DNA of 64,000 nucleotides from Cristatella mucedo (taxonomy: Eukaryota > Bryozoa > Phylactolaemata > Cristatellidae). Positions 24,271 to 35,049 of the stretch are shown here, piece by piece. The first letter of the stretch is position 1. Each line of letters begins with the position of its first letter. The stretch lies in assembly GCA_009760855.2 (NCBI GenBank), contig WPIO01000248.1, forward strand, positions 107,001-171,000, written 5' to 3'. Made by a program: the position numbers and the translations under genes. Under the pieces are notes generated by a model. It was not told where the DNA came from. It worked only from the letters and a program-made list of their open reading frames with translations, and did not search any database.

Positions 24271-25460
24271 TAGTTACAGCAAATAGCTATGCAGGGCTAT
24301 TGTGCGACAGCCCCCCATTTAATATTGGATACCTACATCTTCGTAGAAGGGCAAATACTGTCATTTTTGAGCTCAAACAGATGAGATGCTTTACCTCTGG
24401 AAAAGATGTAAGATATAATTTCGGCGCTGGATGAATCTTCATGCTTGATATCACAACGGCCCTTCCGGCAGTACCCGGCACGTCGCCATAGTTCACAATC
24501 AACAAGCTTTTAACATCTGTTCACTGGACGTGCATGCGCGGTGAAGGGAAGACGAAAAAGAGGTACACTAGAATTCGGTAAGTCGGTGCTCTGCATGACA
24601 CCTACCGCGGCTCGGTTTGCTCCGTTGGGTTTTGCTGGAGACCTGTTTCGCTGGTGAGGTAACGGTAGTTTACATTCACGTACGAAAAGGCGAGCCGACG
24701 TTGTTCGCTTCAAATGCACCGACCAACAAGCTCCGTCGGATATGCAAGAAGAAAAGCAGCAGGCAAGTGATCTCACTGGCAGCTGTTTCAATTTTCTCAT
24801 AAGTCAGAAACTGTCGGGCGGCGCGTTTGGGCGGTACTATTAAGGGAACCACGGGAGATCACTGCTTTACGAACGATTTTCTAAAATATGGCGGCGGTTA
24901 CGCCCGAATGGAGCATTTTGGCTGACCGGCGATCAGCGGTGGAGGGTGATCGTGTAAAACCAAGGCTGCTATGCACGCGGCTAGTTAGGCAACTCGAATA
25001 AATTTTCACAAACCTGCCACGACCGTCAATTTTTCATCTGGCCATCAACTTTCATTCTTTCCACGGAAACAGAGCCGGATCTGCAAGTCCTTGCATGGCT
25101 TGGAGGCGCGGATGCTTAAACTATCTCAAGAACTCTTCGCAAGATAGCGGCTCATACAAAAACTCACGGCGCCATGACTCGTTATCCAGCCTTGATCGGT
25201 TAGGGTGCCGCCAAAAGCCAGAAGCGGACTGGAAAATGTCGTCAATCAAGTGCCGCCAACCTGTAATTACCTACTTTGGTCGTTCAGCCTCGACTTTTCC
25301 TTCACTTATTCTTCGATGAGTGTCTGCAACCGCCGTATAACGACAAATATTTCCCACAGCCACAGCAGCCCCGACGCACGGCTCCTTACCACAAGCACGA
25401 CAGGCGGGGAGCGTGGCCTCCTCGCACAGCCGACACAATGGCGACCTAGACGGGCCGTTG

Positions 25461-25680
25461 GCTTTATTTAGGGGGCGGACGGCACTCGGGGACCAGTCAG
25501 AGATCGCCTTATGATGACCTGATCGTAAAGTCAGCCAATCACAAGATCGGCTCAGCCGGTGGGTTCTAGAAGCTTCGGATGCGGTCACGCGACCTGATCC
25601 TGATCGTGACGTCAGCCAATCACAAGGTCGGCTCAGCCGGTGGGTTCTAGAAGCTTCTGATGCGGTCATGCGACCTGATC
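25461..25680 (-). promoter_or_regulatory. Promoter-like module with duplicated heat-shock and CCAAT elements
   Basis: Two copies of ttctagaagcttc (25,564-25,576 and 25,645-25,657) each form a perfect TTC-nn-GAA-nn-TTC heat-shock element. Each repeat also has gccaatcac (CCAAT at 25,535-25,539 and 25,616-25,620); the second has a palindromic CRE, tgacgtca (25,607-25,614), abutting it. In minus orientation these lie upstream of a GC box (ggggcgg at 25,472-25,478) and a TATA-like ctaaataaagc (25,461-25,471). A donor-like gtaagg follows at 25,384-25,389. HSE plus CCAAT plus TATA is the layout of stress-gene promoters; the downstream product is not identifiable. Confidence 0.35.
25516..25680. repeat. 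81-bp tandem duplication (two units plus a partial third)
   Basis: Units start at gacctgatc 25,516 and at about 25,597; matching words are spaced exactly 81 bp (gtcagccaat at 25,530 and 25,611). A third gacctgatc begins at 25,671. The two units differ at a few positions only. Confidence 0.9.
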
Positions 25681-27700
25681 CAGATTTAGCTTCCTGCACC
25701 AAATTTAGCCCAAGCTGCCTCCTGCCGAAGGCCCGCCGGCGGCACCACCTCCACACAGCCGGACAAAGGCCCGATCAACACCAGTCGACCCCTGGCGGGC
25801 TAAGTGGAGCAGTGGCGACATCCGGCTGACCGTCGGCCGACCTTGTCCTCGTGCCGACCTCTTCAAAGCCGTCGAATGCACGCTCCCCCACCCCGCATTG
25901 CCCAGCCGAATGAGCTCTTGTCTCGCCAGAGAATCGTCAGTCGCACTCGCAGCCCAACGGCACCAAAACTAGGTCTGGCCGCATGCCGTCTATCGCCGAA
26001 CAGTGACCTGACTCGTGCCCTGGGCGATGCCAGCGAGATTCACTTACCAAAAGAATTGGCTGCGCACCCGTAACTCAGTGCCGGCGTGCGGGTAGCAAGC
26101 CAGTCTCAGTCTTGCGGTTGGTAGCAGAAGTCTCGGTAGGCAACCATCATAGTCGACCGACTGTTGACCTGACCCCGTGGTAAAGCGCCGTGACGGCCGA
26201 ATACGAGTGGCTGGCACATTCAGCAAGTGCTGAGCTAACGAACGAGAGTAAGCAACACTCTACCACCTGCCTGACATCTGGGGCGTATGACGCCGTCGCC
26301 ATCACCGGCCATGGCAAGCACCGCTTTCAATTCGGTGTGCCACGACTTCACCGCCTGTCCGTCCGACTGCTCGGACCCCGTTTTCATGACATACAGGTGT
26401 CACTGCGAAGCCATTCCTGGCGGGCAGCCCAACGCCCTACCCTGTGTGTGCGGAGGGGGTGGCGGCTCGCTGCTGCTTCGGCTTGATGTGAGACGCCAAG
26501 CAATTGTGATTGCGGATTAAGAGATTTGCAGCATTCGCAAGCTGCCACCATGGGTCCTTGAAGCAGCACAGCATCAACATGGCTATCTGTCTGCAGCAGT
26601 CAACGGCCAACTCGGCGGCGATCGGCGATCTCTCTTTGCGACTGGCGTCAATATGCCTAGCCTCATGTCACGTCTGCCTCCATAAATCTGCCGATTGTTC
26701 GAGGTGACACAAAAAATCGAAACATGGTTCTGGCGCCTACGCAGTCGAAGTGAGCGGCTCAGCAGCTAGCGACGCTTGCTTTCCCCACCTCTTGAGGTGC
26801 AAAGATACCGTGGCCTATCCTCCCGGCTTACCAGATACTGCATTTTGATACTCTGGAGGCACGTCGAAGCATTTCACGTCTGGCGGCCCCTGGAGCGGTG
26901 GCGACACATGGCTGCTGCTGCTGCTCGAGCGAGGCTAGCTTCGGGACGCCAAGCGACGATGCGAATGCTGATTTGTGATGTGCTTTGACATAGGCATCCT
27001 TTGAAAGCTACCGGCACGGATTATCGAAGCCACGCAGAAGCAACAGCTCGCCCTGCAAGCGGCTGCCGAGACGAGCGATGGGATATTGGTTTGCCAGCAA
27101 TGCCCGAAAAAGTCACCCGCCTATGCACACAGCTGCTGAAGCAGTTTCTCTTAGTTTGCAGCCGCTGCATCGGCGAAAACGTCGGTTCTCACTGCCTCGC
27201 TGCCCCGAGCGCCCGGGAACTTCATTCTAAGCTTCCTAACTGGTTCTGGTGCTTGCACAGAAGGAGGCTAGGCCGTGTCGCAATCAATACCTTATCAGCA
27301 GAGGAATAATGTTTATGAGGTCCTGAGGCCACTAAAAGTGTTTATCCTCTCTCTTTGTTCTCGGAGATGGCTTAGTCACACTGGGGGCCCTCGGTCGCTC
27401 CAAGTCAATTCACAGCAGGACCAGGGCTGATCCAAATGCAACTCCAATTACGCCCGACTCAGCCGCCGCTCTTACCGCTTGCTGCGGCTTCATTGAAGCG
27501 ACGCTGGTATGCCGAATACCGGGGGCCACCTCGAACGAAAAAGCGCCGTTACCGCTAGAGCTATGCATGGGCAGGGGTGAGCTGACCAATCACTGGGGTT
27601 AACCGGAATGCGGGCCCAGTAGTACAAGAAAATTTTGCTTACTTTTTCAGCGGCAATCTGTCGAATGGATAAGCGAGTGGAGTATGAACTTTTTCCAACA

Positions 27701-28130
27701 ATCGGGAGTCGGTACGTGTCTAAGACCTCTAATTAATTAGAAGCCTGGGAATAAAATATTTTCCACTGTCTAACTGAAGAGTGACTGTTCCAATTAAAAA
27801 ACGTGACAACCGATGTGCATCGCTAAGGTGATAAAAAGATCTTGAAGTAGTGCGAACACTGAATTGATGAAAACATGAAATGTGAATTGAATTGAAAACA
27901 TTGAAAATTGAAAACATTGAAAACATTGAAAACATGTAGTTAATACGGAAAGAAGCAAACCAAACGTAGGAGCTGCCCAGTAGTTTTTTCTGGATCTAGC
28001 AGAAAATACTATTCTAGATGCTCTTGATTCACCGTCAAATTCCACCTAGCATTGTGTCTCCCTGACTGATGCCCGTCCATGCTGACTTACCATCCCTCGT
28101 TTCTCACTTCCCCCTATTACTCTCTCACGC
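27701..28130. repeat. Mostly unassigned; 9-bp minisatellite at 27,889-27,937
   Basis: attgaaaac is repeated about five times with one short unit, in otherwise A+T-rich sequence. Nothing else is recognised. Confidence 0.8.
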
Positions 28131-28319
28131 CACTAACCACATTTGTATGCCGACCCTGTGCATGTCACCCCTAACCATGTTATTCATCTTGTTTTTTTTC
28201 AAGCATGATTTTACTTATCATTCAATTTCATTTCCTGTCAGCAGCAAATGTAAAGCGCCTAGAAAGAGATTAAGTTCCCTGAGGGCGCTTTATCAAGTAC
28301 ATTATTATTATTATTATTA
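28131..28319 (+). mobile_element. 5'-truncated LINE 3' end with ATT tail
   Basis: cactaaccacatttgtatgc ... gtaaagcgcctagaaagaga ... tatcaagtacattattatta. Its start lies within a few bases of the copy at 13,942, suggesting a preferred stop point for reverse transcription. Confidence 0.9.
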
Positions 28320-28470
28320 CCCACTCTCGTACTCAACATATTTCCAACTTAATCGCCCTCCCTGAATCTCCCCCTCTTTATACCTCTTTCTTTCCGGTTT
28401 TGTACTCCAAATATTAGCCTTATTGTTATCGCGGGTTGCGACACCGTTTTAATATCTTTCTTTCATTGGC

Positions 28471-28546
<76 letters not shown>

Positions 28547-28585
28547 TCTCTGTCTCTCTCTCTCTCTTTCTCTCTCTCTCCCTTT
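28471..28585. repeat. (CT)n microsatellite with two G interruptions
   Basis: Over 100 bp of ctctct broken by gtctct twice and one ttt. It creates artefactual Ser/Leu (plus) and Arg/Glu (minus) open frames. Confidence 0.97.
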
Positions 28586-28722
28586 TCTATCTTCCTTTTA
28601 CTCTTTCTCCTGCCCCATTGTGTATGTATCCCTCCGGTACTCACTCTAGGTAATATATTCTTTGTTACCAACGGTTGGGATAATACAGATTTTTTCAACT
28701 CGGCAGGCGCTCCGCCTTACTC

Positions 28723-28728
<6 letters not shown>

Positions 28729-28815
<87 letters not shown>
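28729..28815. repeat. (CA)n microsatellite, about 43 units
   Basis: Pure acacac run following ctctttc and followed by tctcgctctc. It accounts for the Thr-His open frames here. Confidence 0.98.
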
Positions 28816-28819
<4 letters not shown>

Positions 28820-30833
28820 CGCTCTCTTTTCTTCTCTTCTCACTTCGTGCACAACTTGACGTTTTTACCTTCCATTACCTTTTCTAAATACTTTCACACA
28901 GCTCAATCCTCAATGCCTAACATAGAACGCTTCGATTTCAACGTCAACTCCCTCATTTCATGCACTCAACGTTTCCTTTACTCCTTGTCTCTCACAGTCC
29001 AGCCGTCCATGTCTTCCCGCTTTAGTGTCGTGCGACTTATTGTCTACGCATTTCCCGCCTCTCCTAGTTGAAGAGGCGACATGTAATTGCCACTAACAAG
29101 GGTCGCTTGCACCTTTACTTTTCGCGTCGCTCTGTTTGATTCCTTCTCAAGTGTTGGGCTCATTTCAACTTCAGTGATTCAATTAATGGACCAGCAGCCT
29201 GATGACATGAAAATCACTTCATTGTTGACAGATGGATAAGAAAGATACATAATGAATAGCAGCTATAACCATCAAGTTTTGGTATACTTTCTCTTAACTG
29301 CCCAGATCATACGTTTAAGTCCTGCAGGGGGCGGTTTCTTTCGCTAGTCAGACTACTCATCGTATGCTACCCACACGACATTTGTCGTTTTATTGCACTT
29401 CTAGCAGTCGTTCTCTAGAAAATCGTGCCTTCACTTACCTTGCTTTCAAAAAATTACGGTTGCTTCCAACTGAAATAAAAAAAATTTCACTTGCAATATT
29501 TAAAGATGAAAAGGTACCCTTCTTTAAGAATTGAGAAGTCATCTGTGTGCCTACAATTGTTGAAAATGTCAGCGCACTTACTACTAATCTGCTTATTTCT
29601 ATTGTTCCTACCACACGTAAGCTGCTTCGTTAGACTTTTACTTGTGATTGAAATGAGTTCCAAGCGTGTTCTTAACCGCGATCAATCATTAATCTATGTC
29701 TTGCCAAGGTAAATACCAACGGCAAGCTTTGCTTTTATTCGGATAAGCAACTGGTTGCAGCTGCTTATTTAACCTTCGAGCTCCTCCTACTCACATCACG
29801 ACCTCTGCTACCCATTACGCCTTCCTGATGCTCTCGTTCGGATGACCAAAAATTGTCATACGTCACTTGACGTAAGAACCATCATCTTAATGATGGGAAA
29901 CATGCCACCTCTAAACTGCACAATTACATTCTTTAAGTAGTCTTGGCGAACAAGTTGTCAATAGCCTCTTCATGGAGTGCAAGTATCTTTTTCCAATATG
30001 AAATTTCACTGCAGCATCTCATTTCACTCATCAGCTCACAGTCAAGTGTGACTACTTTCAGCTTCAGAACTCTGCAAGAATTCGGTTCTGCCTGAACAGT
30101 GTTACTGTAAGCTTCTAGCCCCTGCAACCAGCTGGCGCTTGCAATTAGACTTATTATCTAGAACATGGTGACTGAATAATAAAACATCTTCCGGCCTATG
30201 AATTAAGATGCTTTCAATCTTTTGCGAATTTTACCCTCAGTCACTTTATTAGTGAACATCGTAACTGCTATATTACCCAAAGTCTCGTCCACATGCACTG
30301 CACTAGCTTCTTAAGAAAGCACGTGTGTCATTTTAAGTCATGCTATTTTCTCGCTCTGGTTTACCTGTCACAAAAGCCCCTAGTCAGTCTCAATAACTGC
30401 ACTTCGCCTTACTTGGTTTTCTGTGGCATAGCTGAAGGGAATTCCACTTTCTGCTAAAGCAATGACTAGTACCAGTCAATCCAAAGTGTCTTTCTGACAA
30501 ACTGTTTCTGCGATCTTAAGTATAAATCTGATTTCCTCTCTTAGATTAAAATATTATTTGTTATTACTATATTTAAATTATAAAATTGTACCATTTGGTA
30601 AGTAACAGCCTAGTCTGCGTTTTAAGAGAGGGCTTAGCTTGACGATTAACTGTTTAACCAATGCATGTCGCAAGATGACATGCAATCCAAGAGTAATCAC
30701 TTCGATGGTGATAAGAACAGCGTAGGATATTGATGCTATCTAAATTGCATAGCAGAATTTGAGAACTTAAGTGCGGTCATAAAACTGCATTGCCGGGAGA
30801 TGTCATCACAAGCAATACAACTCTATAATCTGT
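28816..30833. other. No gene recognised
   Basis: Two kilobases of A+T-rich sequence. A 73-codon plus frame (29,491-29,712) has a hydrophobic Leu-rich middle that could mimic a membrane segment, but nothing supports expression. Confidence 0.3.
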
Positions 30834-31201
30834 TCTACGTGTTTAAAGTCTTGTCACTCAGTTTTAGGTTACTTCGTTCTTTGACTACAGCCTACCTATC
30901 AGATCAGCTCCCCACCGGGCAAAGCATCATAAAACCAACTTTTTGGAACATAAATGTTTACCCATACCTCATACCAACCTTAAATCACTTGCAGACCGTT
31001 CATTGTGTTCGAATGCTCGCAAAGCCTGGAACTTACTTTTGACTTGCGTCACGACATTCTTGACGTGACTACATTTAAAAGAAATTTAAAACGCACGTAA
31101 GTATGACAGCCTTTAATAGATTTCTGTGATTGACCCTTTATTTGCTTATGCGTGCTGAACCTGTTGCATCCTGCCACCAACTACACTTGCATGCTACCCA
31201 T

Positions 31202-31380
31202 AAATAAATAAATGCAAGCTGATTAAACAGCCTCTGTTAGTATAGCGACAGAACAACCTTTATGGCCGTCACCACTGCTTGCAGTGGCGATAAAGAATCG
31301 CCCGCCGACGGAATCGAACCCATGACCTAGGGACCAAGGTCGTGAAAGCAACCACCTTGCCTAGTGTGCCATCACGGCCC
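31202..31380 (-). repeat. tRNA-derived SINE, family 1, 179 bp with target-site duplication
   Basis: On the minus strand: A-box-like tggcacactagg, B-box-like gggttcgattcc, a body with ccactgcaagcagtgg (itself a short hairpin) and an ATTT-type tail. The direct repeat acccat flanks it at 31,196-31,201 and 31,381-31,386. The LINE sequence around it is restored if the SINE and one acccat are removed. Confidence 0.9.
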
Positions 31381-31484
31381 ACCCATGTGCGTGTTAATCA
31401 TACTCTTGATCATTCAGGTGTTCATGGAAAATTGTACCACTCACCATTCGTTCGTGTTTCTTTTGCAGCACATGTAAACTGCCT

Positions 31485-31630
31485 GCCGAGCTGGTTTGGT
31501 CTAGCGGTTAAGGTGCTCGCCCCGACCGAGGTCTGACTGAGGTCGTGGGATCGAACCCCGAGGCATATGTGAAGCGCCTGAATAGAGATTAAGTTCTCTT
31601 GGGGCGCTATATAAATGAATTATATATTAC
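31485..31630 (+). repeat. tRNA-derived SINE, family 2, ending in a LINE-type hairpin
   Basis: Head: gccgagctggtttggtctag with A-box tggtctagcgg (31,497-31,507) and B-box ggatcgaaccc (31,548-31,558). The 3' part (31,564-31,608) resembles the last 60 bp of the LINE, including the 36-nt hairpin at 31,573-31,608 (agcgcc/ggcgct, agaga/tctct, loop ttaagt). It ends in an atataaatgaattatat tail. The host LINE's own tail is present on both sides, so the SINE carries its own copy. Confidence 0.85.
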
Positions 31631-32127
31631 AAAGAGATTGAGTTCCATGAGGGCGCTCTATCAAGTGTGTTATTGCTATTGTTATTAACGTTAAAAAGGC
31701 TCATATATGTAGCTTTTGTAGCTTTTCCTGCATTAATAAATACGAACTCATGATGCACCAGTCGTTCTGTTCTGGAATTCCGGATGCTTTTTATTGATCT
31801 CCATCTTATTGAAGAATTTGTTCATACTGAGATATTAATAAGGGTAAAAATATAAGGAAAATAATGAATAAGAGTAAATTCAAACGCACATGACAAGTTT
31901 TAGCTGTCACAACTATTATTTCTCTCTTTAGTCTAATAGCACACAGCTGTCTAATCTTATTACACAACGATTTAATCGAATTAATTGCACACTCAATCGT
32001 AAAGCTGCTTTGAATGCTGTTTGAAATCAGACGGTATCTGTGCTTTCATGTGAAACTAAATATTCACTCTAACCTGTGGTGAGACATCCTAACGCCTTAT
32101 CTGCGTGACTGCTTCCTTGCTTGACGA

Positions 32128-32250
32128 CCAGTCTTTATTTGTAAAGTGCCGTAAGAGAACTGGATATCTAGAAGCTGTGTAGGCGCTTTACAGGTGCCCT
32201 CAGGGCTAGAGCCCACGAAACTTGTCGTCAAAGGTAAAAGCGTGGTCCTC
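32128..32250 (-). repeat. tRNA-derived SINE, family 2, old copy
   Basis: tttatttgtaaagtgccgta, agagaactggatatc, aggcgctttacaggtg, then ctcagggctagagccc follows the order of the reverse complement of 31,485-31,630. The match is weak in the tRNA head. Confidence 0.5.
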
Positions 32251-32356
32251 CAAAGAAGCGAGGGAGGCGGCGACTAAGTTTCCTTGAAACATCTAAATAA
32301 TCAGATCTTTAGTTTTATTTAAAGCTAGCACGGCGATAAACTTTTTCTGCACAGGT

Positions 32357-32860
32357 TTGGCAGAATTCCGACTATTGCTTGCTGGTGATGCAAGAGACGA
32401 CACGGCTTTGCTCAGTAAAACCTACTTGAACTGCCCGCACCAGTTTCAGCCTCGTTCTGCCTTCAGGTTTTTAAGGAAAATAAATGAACTTTTCAATTTC
32501 TACACTTTAAGACCGCTGATAAATGAAGGTCATTCTCTGTATGTCCTAGACTTTGAAACTCCTTATCATTACCCGATGACACCTCTCCGGCTTTTACTCT
32601 CTTTGCTGCTTAAAATGAAGTTTTTTTTATCAACCTTGAGCATGCCAAAACCACTTCGGCTCTGGAAGACTTTACAAATGCCGTGGATGATTGAAAATTT
32701 TTCTAAGGGGGTCCTATTCTTCGGAAAACCCTTCTCCGATTGTTTCACAATTTTAAATATTCTGCTGCCGACTATGGGTTATCCTTTCAAGCCATTCTGA
32801 ATTTATATTTCGGCTCTCTTAACGGCCCAAGTGACTCAGCTGTTCTCATTAATGCTCTTT
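32357..32860 (+). pseudogene. Decayed coding-like sequence, family unknown
   Basis: A 147-codon frame (32,357-32,800) is open. Near its end a second frame (from about 32,600) reads protein-like words, such as HAKTTSALEDFTNAVDD and SAADYGLSFQAILNL, broken by stops. Such frame switching is what an old frameshifted gene or transposon looks like. I do not recognise the protein. Confidence 0.3.
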
Positions 32861-32875
32861 GATATGCAAGAAAGA

Positions 32876-33043
32876 AATATTAGCTGATTTGACAGAATCT
32901 TTTGAAAAGCGACATTAAAGCCTTTGCTGCTATCAATACCACTTGCAGTGTCGATAAGGAGTCACCCATTATAGGGTTCAAACTGCGACCTGTGTACCGA
33001 GGTTCGCGAAAAGCAACCGCCCAACCTAGTCTGGCGTCACGCT
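32876..33043 (-). repeat. tRNA-derived SINE, family 1, diverged copy
   Basis: agctgatttgacag, then tgaaaagcgacattaaagcc, then ccacttgcagtgtcgataag, then gggttcaaactgcgacctgt and ccaacctagtctggcgtcac parallels the family 1 copies in order. The tail is degraded to aagaaatatt. Confidence 0.75.
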
Positions 33044-33659
33044 GATATATGCTGGCTACCGAAGGCACGCTAAAGGTTACATGCGTTTCAGTTGAGCCAA
33101 AGGAAACTCCTCTTTGTAATCTTGGACAATGCTAGGAGATTTACATCCGTAGAAGAACTGAAACCGGTGCAGTTTGAGGAATGCAATACACATTATTGAA
33201 TTGGAATTTTCTAAACCGAAACTTGCAAGTCTAATCTGAAAATTGAAGAGCACCAGGCGAGAAGTGAGTCGGGCTATGCGAAGAGCAATGGATTCCACCA
33301 ACAAATGTATGCTGATGGAAACGAGAAGGCGCTTTTATTTGGAAGCAGACAGCGAAGGACCCAACAAGGCGGATAATCAAAGCTGTAAGTCGATACAACG
33401 TTAGCAGAGCCGTCGCTGGCCAGAGACATCCCACAGAGTGCAGAGAACGACGTCACAAGAAGGTGCAATACAGCTACGAAGCATCAAATTGCAACTAGCC
33501 AATTGCCCACGTGCACTCTACCGCCTCGATGCCAGAAGCGTTGGTAATCACAACAGGCAGAGAGCTTCAGCACATGGGAAAACGACAACGGACATCGCAC
33601 CAGGTGCCACAAGCAGAATAGCTAGAGAGTGGCCTCAATTCTCAGGCTGACGAACGACG
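33044..33659. other. No gene recognised
   Basis: Unassigned sequence between the SINE and the first 4-5 kb repeat unit. Confidence 0.35.
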
Positions 33660-33662
33660 GCA

Positions 33663-34610
33663 AAAGCTCAGCTAGTTCAGCTGCAGGTCAGAAGCCTTCC
33701 GTCTGGCCCCTCTATCGGATGTGCTCGGCAAGCTCTCCCACAGCGCCCATCTTTCTGTCTCCTACGCTTTACCGGTGCATCGCGCAGCATACACCCACTG
33801 CTTGCTAGCCGACACAGAGAGCCGGGCAGATGCCCTGGGACGATTGGATGGCTAGAGGCTTGAGGAAGCAGCCCCAGCAACCAAGCGGCTGCCACCGACC
33901 TTAGCACAAAGGCCAGCAGTCGCTTCGGATAGACAAGCTGATCGTCCAAGGAGATACTCGCAAGTCTCAAAGGAAACCAGACGCTGCTAGCAGCATGCCT
34001 TCTGCCAGTTGTCACTTCCTTCCCAGCTTCCTTTGCTGACATAACTGCCAAGTGCAGGGTTGATGCCGGTGGCTCTTCTTCTAGCCAGCCTTAATGCTAC
34101 CAGTCCGGTTCTCCAAAGAGCCGATGGCTCTGGTTCTGAGAACCTGTTGTAAATTAAAGCTCAGCTAGTTCAGCTGCAGGTCAGAAGCCTTCCGTCTGGC
34201 ACCTCTCTCAGGTGTGCGCCACACGCTCTCCCACAGCGCCCAGCTTTCTTCCGCCCAAGCTTTTCCGGTGCATCGGGCAGCCTACGCCCAGCGCCTGCCA
34301 GCTGACACAGAGAGCCGGGCAGATGCCCAGGGAGGAGTGAACGAAGCGGCCTCCTAGTCAGGTTAGAGTGAGGAAGCAGCCTCAGCAACCAAGCGGCCGC
34401 CTTCGACCCCCAGCGTGAAGGCCAGCAGTCGCTTCGGATAGAGAAGCTACTCGTGCAAGCAGATGCTCTCAAGTCTCAAAGGAAACGAGACGTAGCTAGT
34501 GGCATGCCATCGGTGCCGGCGGCTTTTCTTCGAGCCCACCTTATTGCTACCCGTCCGGTTCTCCAAAGAGCCGATGGCTGCGCTTCTGAGTAACTGTTGT
34601 AAATTAAAGC
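33663..34610. repeat. Tandem duplication inside unit A (about 493 and 450 bp)
   Basis: aaagctcagctagttcagct occurs at 33,663 and 34,156; aaattaaagc closes the units at 34,151 and 34,601. Unit D has a single counterpart at about 47,240-47,700. The duplication therefore occurred within copy A's lineage. Confidence 0.85.
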
Positions 34611-34961
34611 AGATACGTTTAAGCCAACCTCAGTATGGCGGCCCGGTCAGGCTACGGCTTGTCGCGAGATCTAAGCTGCAGGTGTGCCTGAGAAACTAGG
34701 CTCCGCCCCCCCCCCGACAACATGGCTGTCGACACATCGACAGGAGGACAAAGGGGCAGGCATAAAAAATCTGCTCGACTATAGCTATTATGAATGCCAG
34801 CGACGTGGAGGTACCGATTTCTTGCTCAGGCAGCACTATCTTTAGGATGACTCGACAGGCTGTAAGGATCGCCTGAGGTTAGTTGTGTATGGCGGGTAGG
34901 GGTGAAATGGATTTAAGCCAGTCAGATAGAATTGCCTTTGGCACAGGGATAAATGATGTAA

Positions 34962-35049
34962 TATAATTATAATATTAATAATAATGTACTTGATAAAGCG
35001 CCCTTAGAGAACTTAATCTCTTTCTAGGTGATTTACATTTGCTGCAAAG
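34962..35049 (-). mobile_element. 88-bp LINE tail inserted in unit A
   Basis: taataataatgtacttgata, then agcgcccttagagaactta, ending ttgctgcaaag. It is flanked by gtaa (34,958-34,961 and 35,050-35,053). Units B and D read directly through this point (gtaaccttca). Only the terminal hairpin region was copied, an extreme 5' truncation. Confidence 0.8.

Larger units (their letters stand above)
24300..27700. other. CpG-rich block, no recognised gene
   Basis: Base composition changes to GC- and CpG-rich relative to both sides, giving many moderate open frames on both strands. The longest (161 codons, minus, 25,271-25,756) simply reads through the 81-bp tandem duplication. No splice-linked exons or known domains could be assembled. 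A promoter/CpG-island region, or a horizontally or transposition-derived block of different composition, are both possible. Confidence 0.35.
30834..31687 (+). mobile_element. LINE 3' portion interrupted by two different SINEs
   Basis: Coding-end remnants (ttttaggttacttcgttctt; tacctatcagatcagctccc; tcgcaaagcctggaac) lead into the 3' untranslated region. That region is split after gcatgctaccc by a family 1 SINE, and again after catgtaaactgcct by a family 2 SINE. The LINE resumes at aaagagattgagttccatga and ends tatcaagtgtgttattgct. Both SINEs are younger than this LINE. Confidence 0.85.

Noticed and set aside
25271-25756. 161-codon minus frame with a repeated peptide
   Set aside because: The peptide repeat comes from the 81-bp tandem DNA duplication (27 codons) in CpG-rich DNA; no domain is recognised.
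28426-29071. 211-codon Ser/Leu and Thr/His-rich frame and its minus counterpart
   Set aside because: Produced by the (CT)n and (CA)n microsatellites.
31485-31560. A functional tRNA gene
   Set aside because: A and B boxes are present, but the anticodon and acceptor stems do not close and a LINE-like tail follows; it is a SINE.
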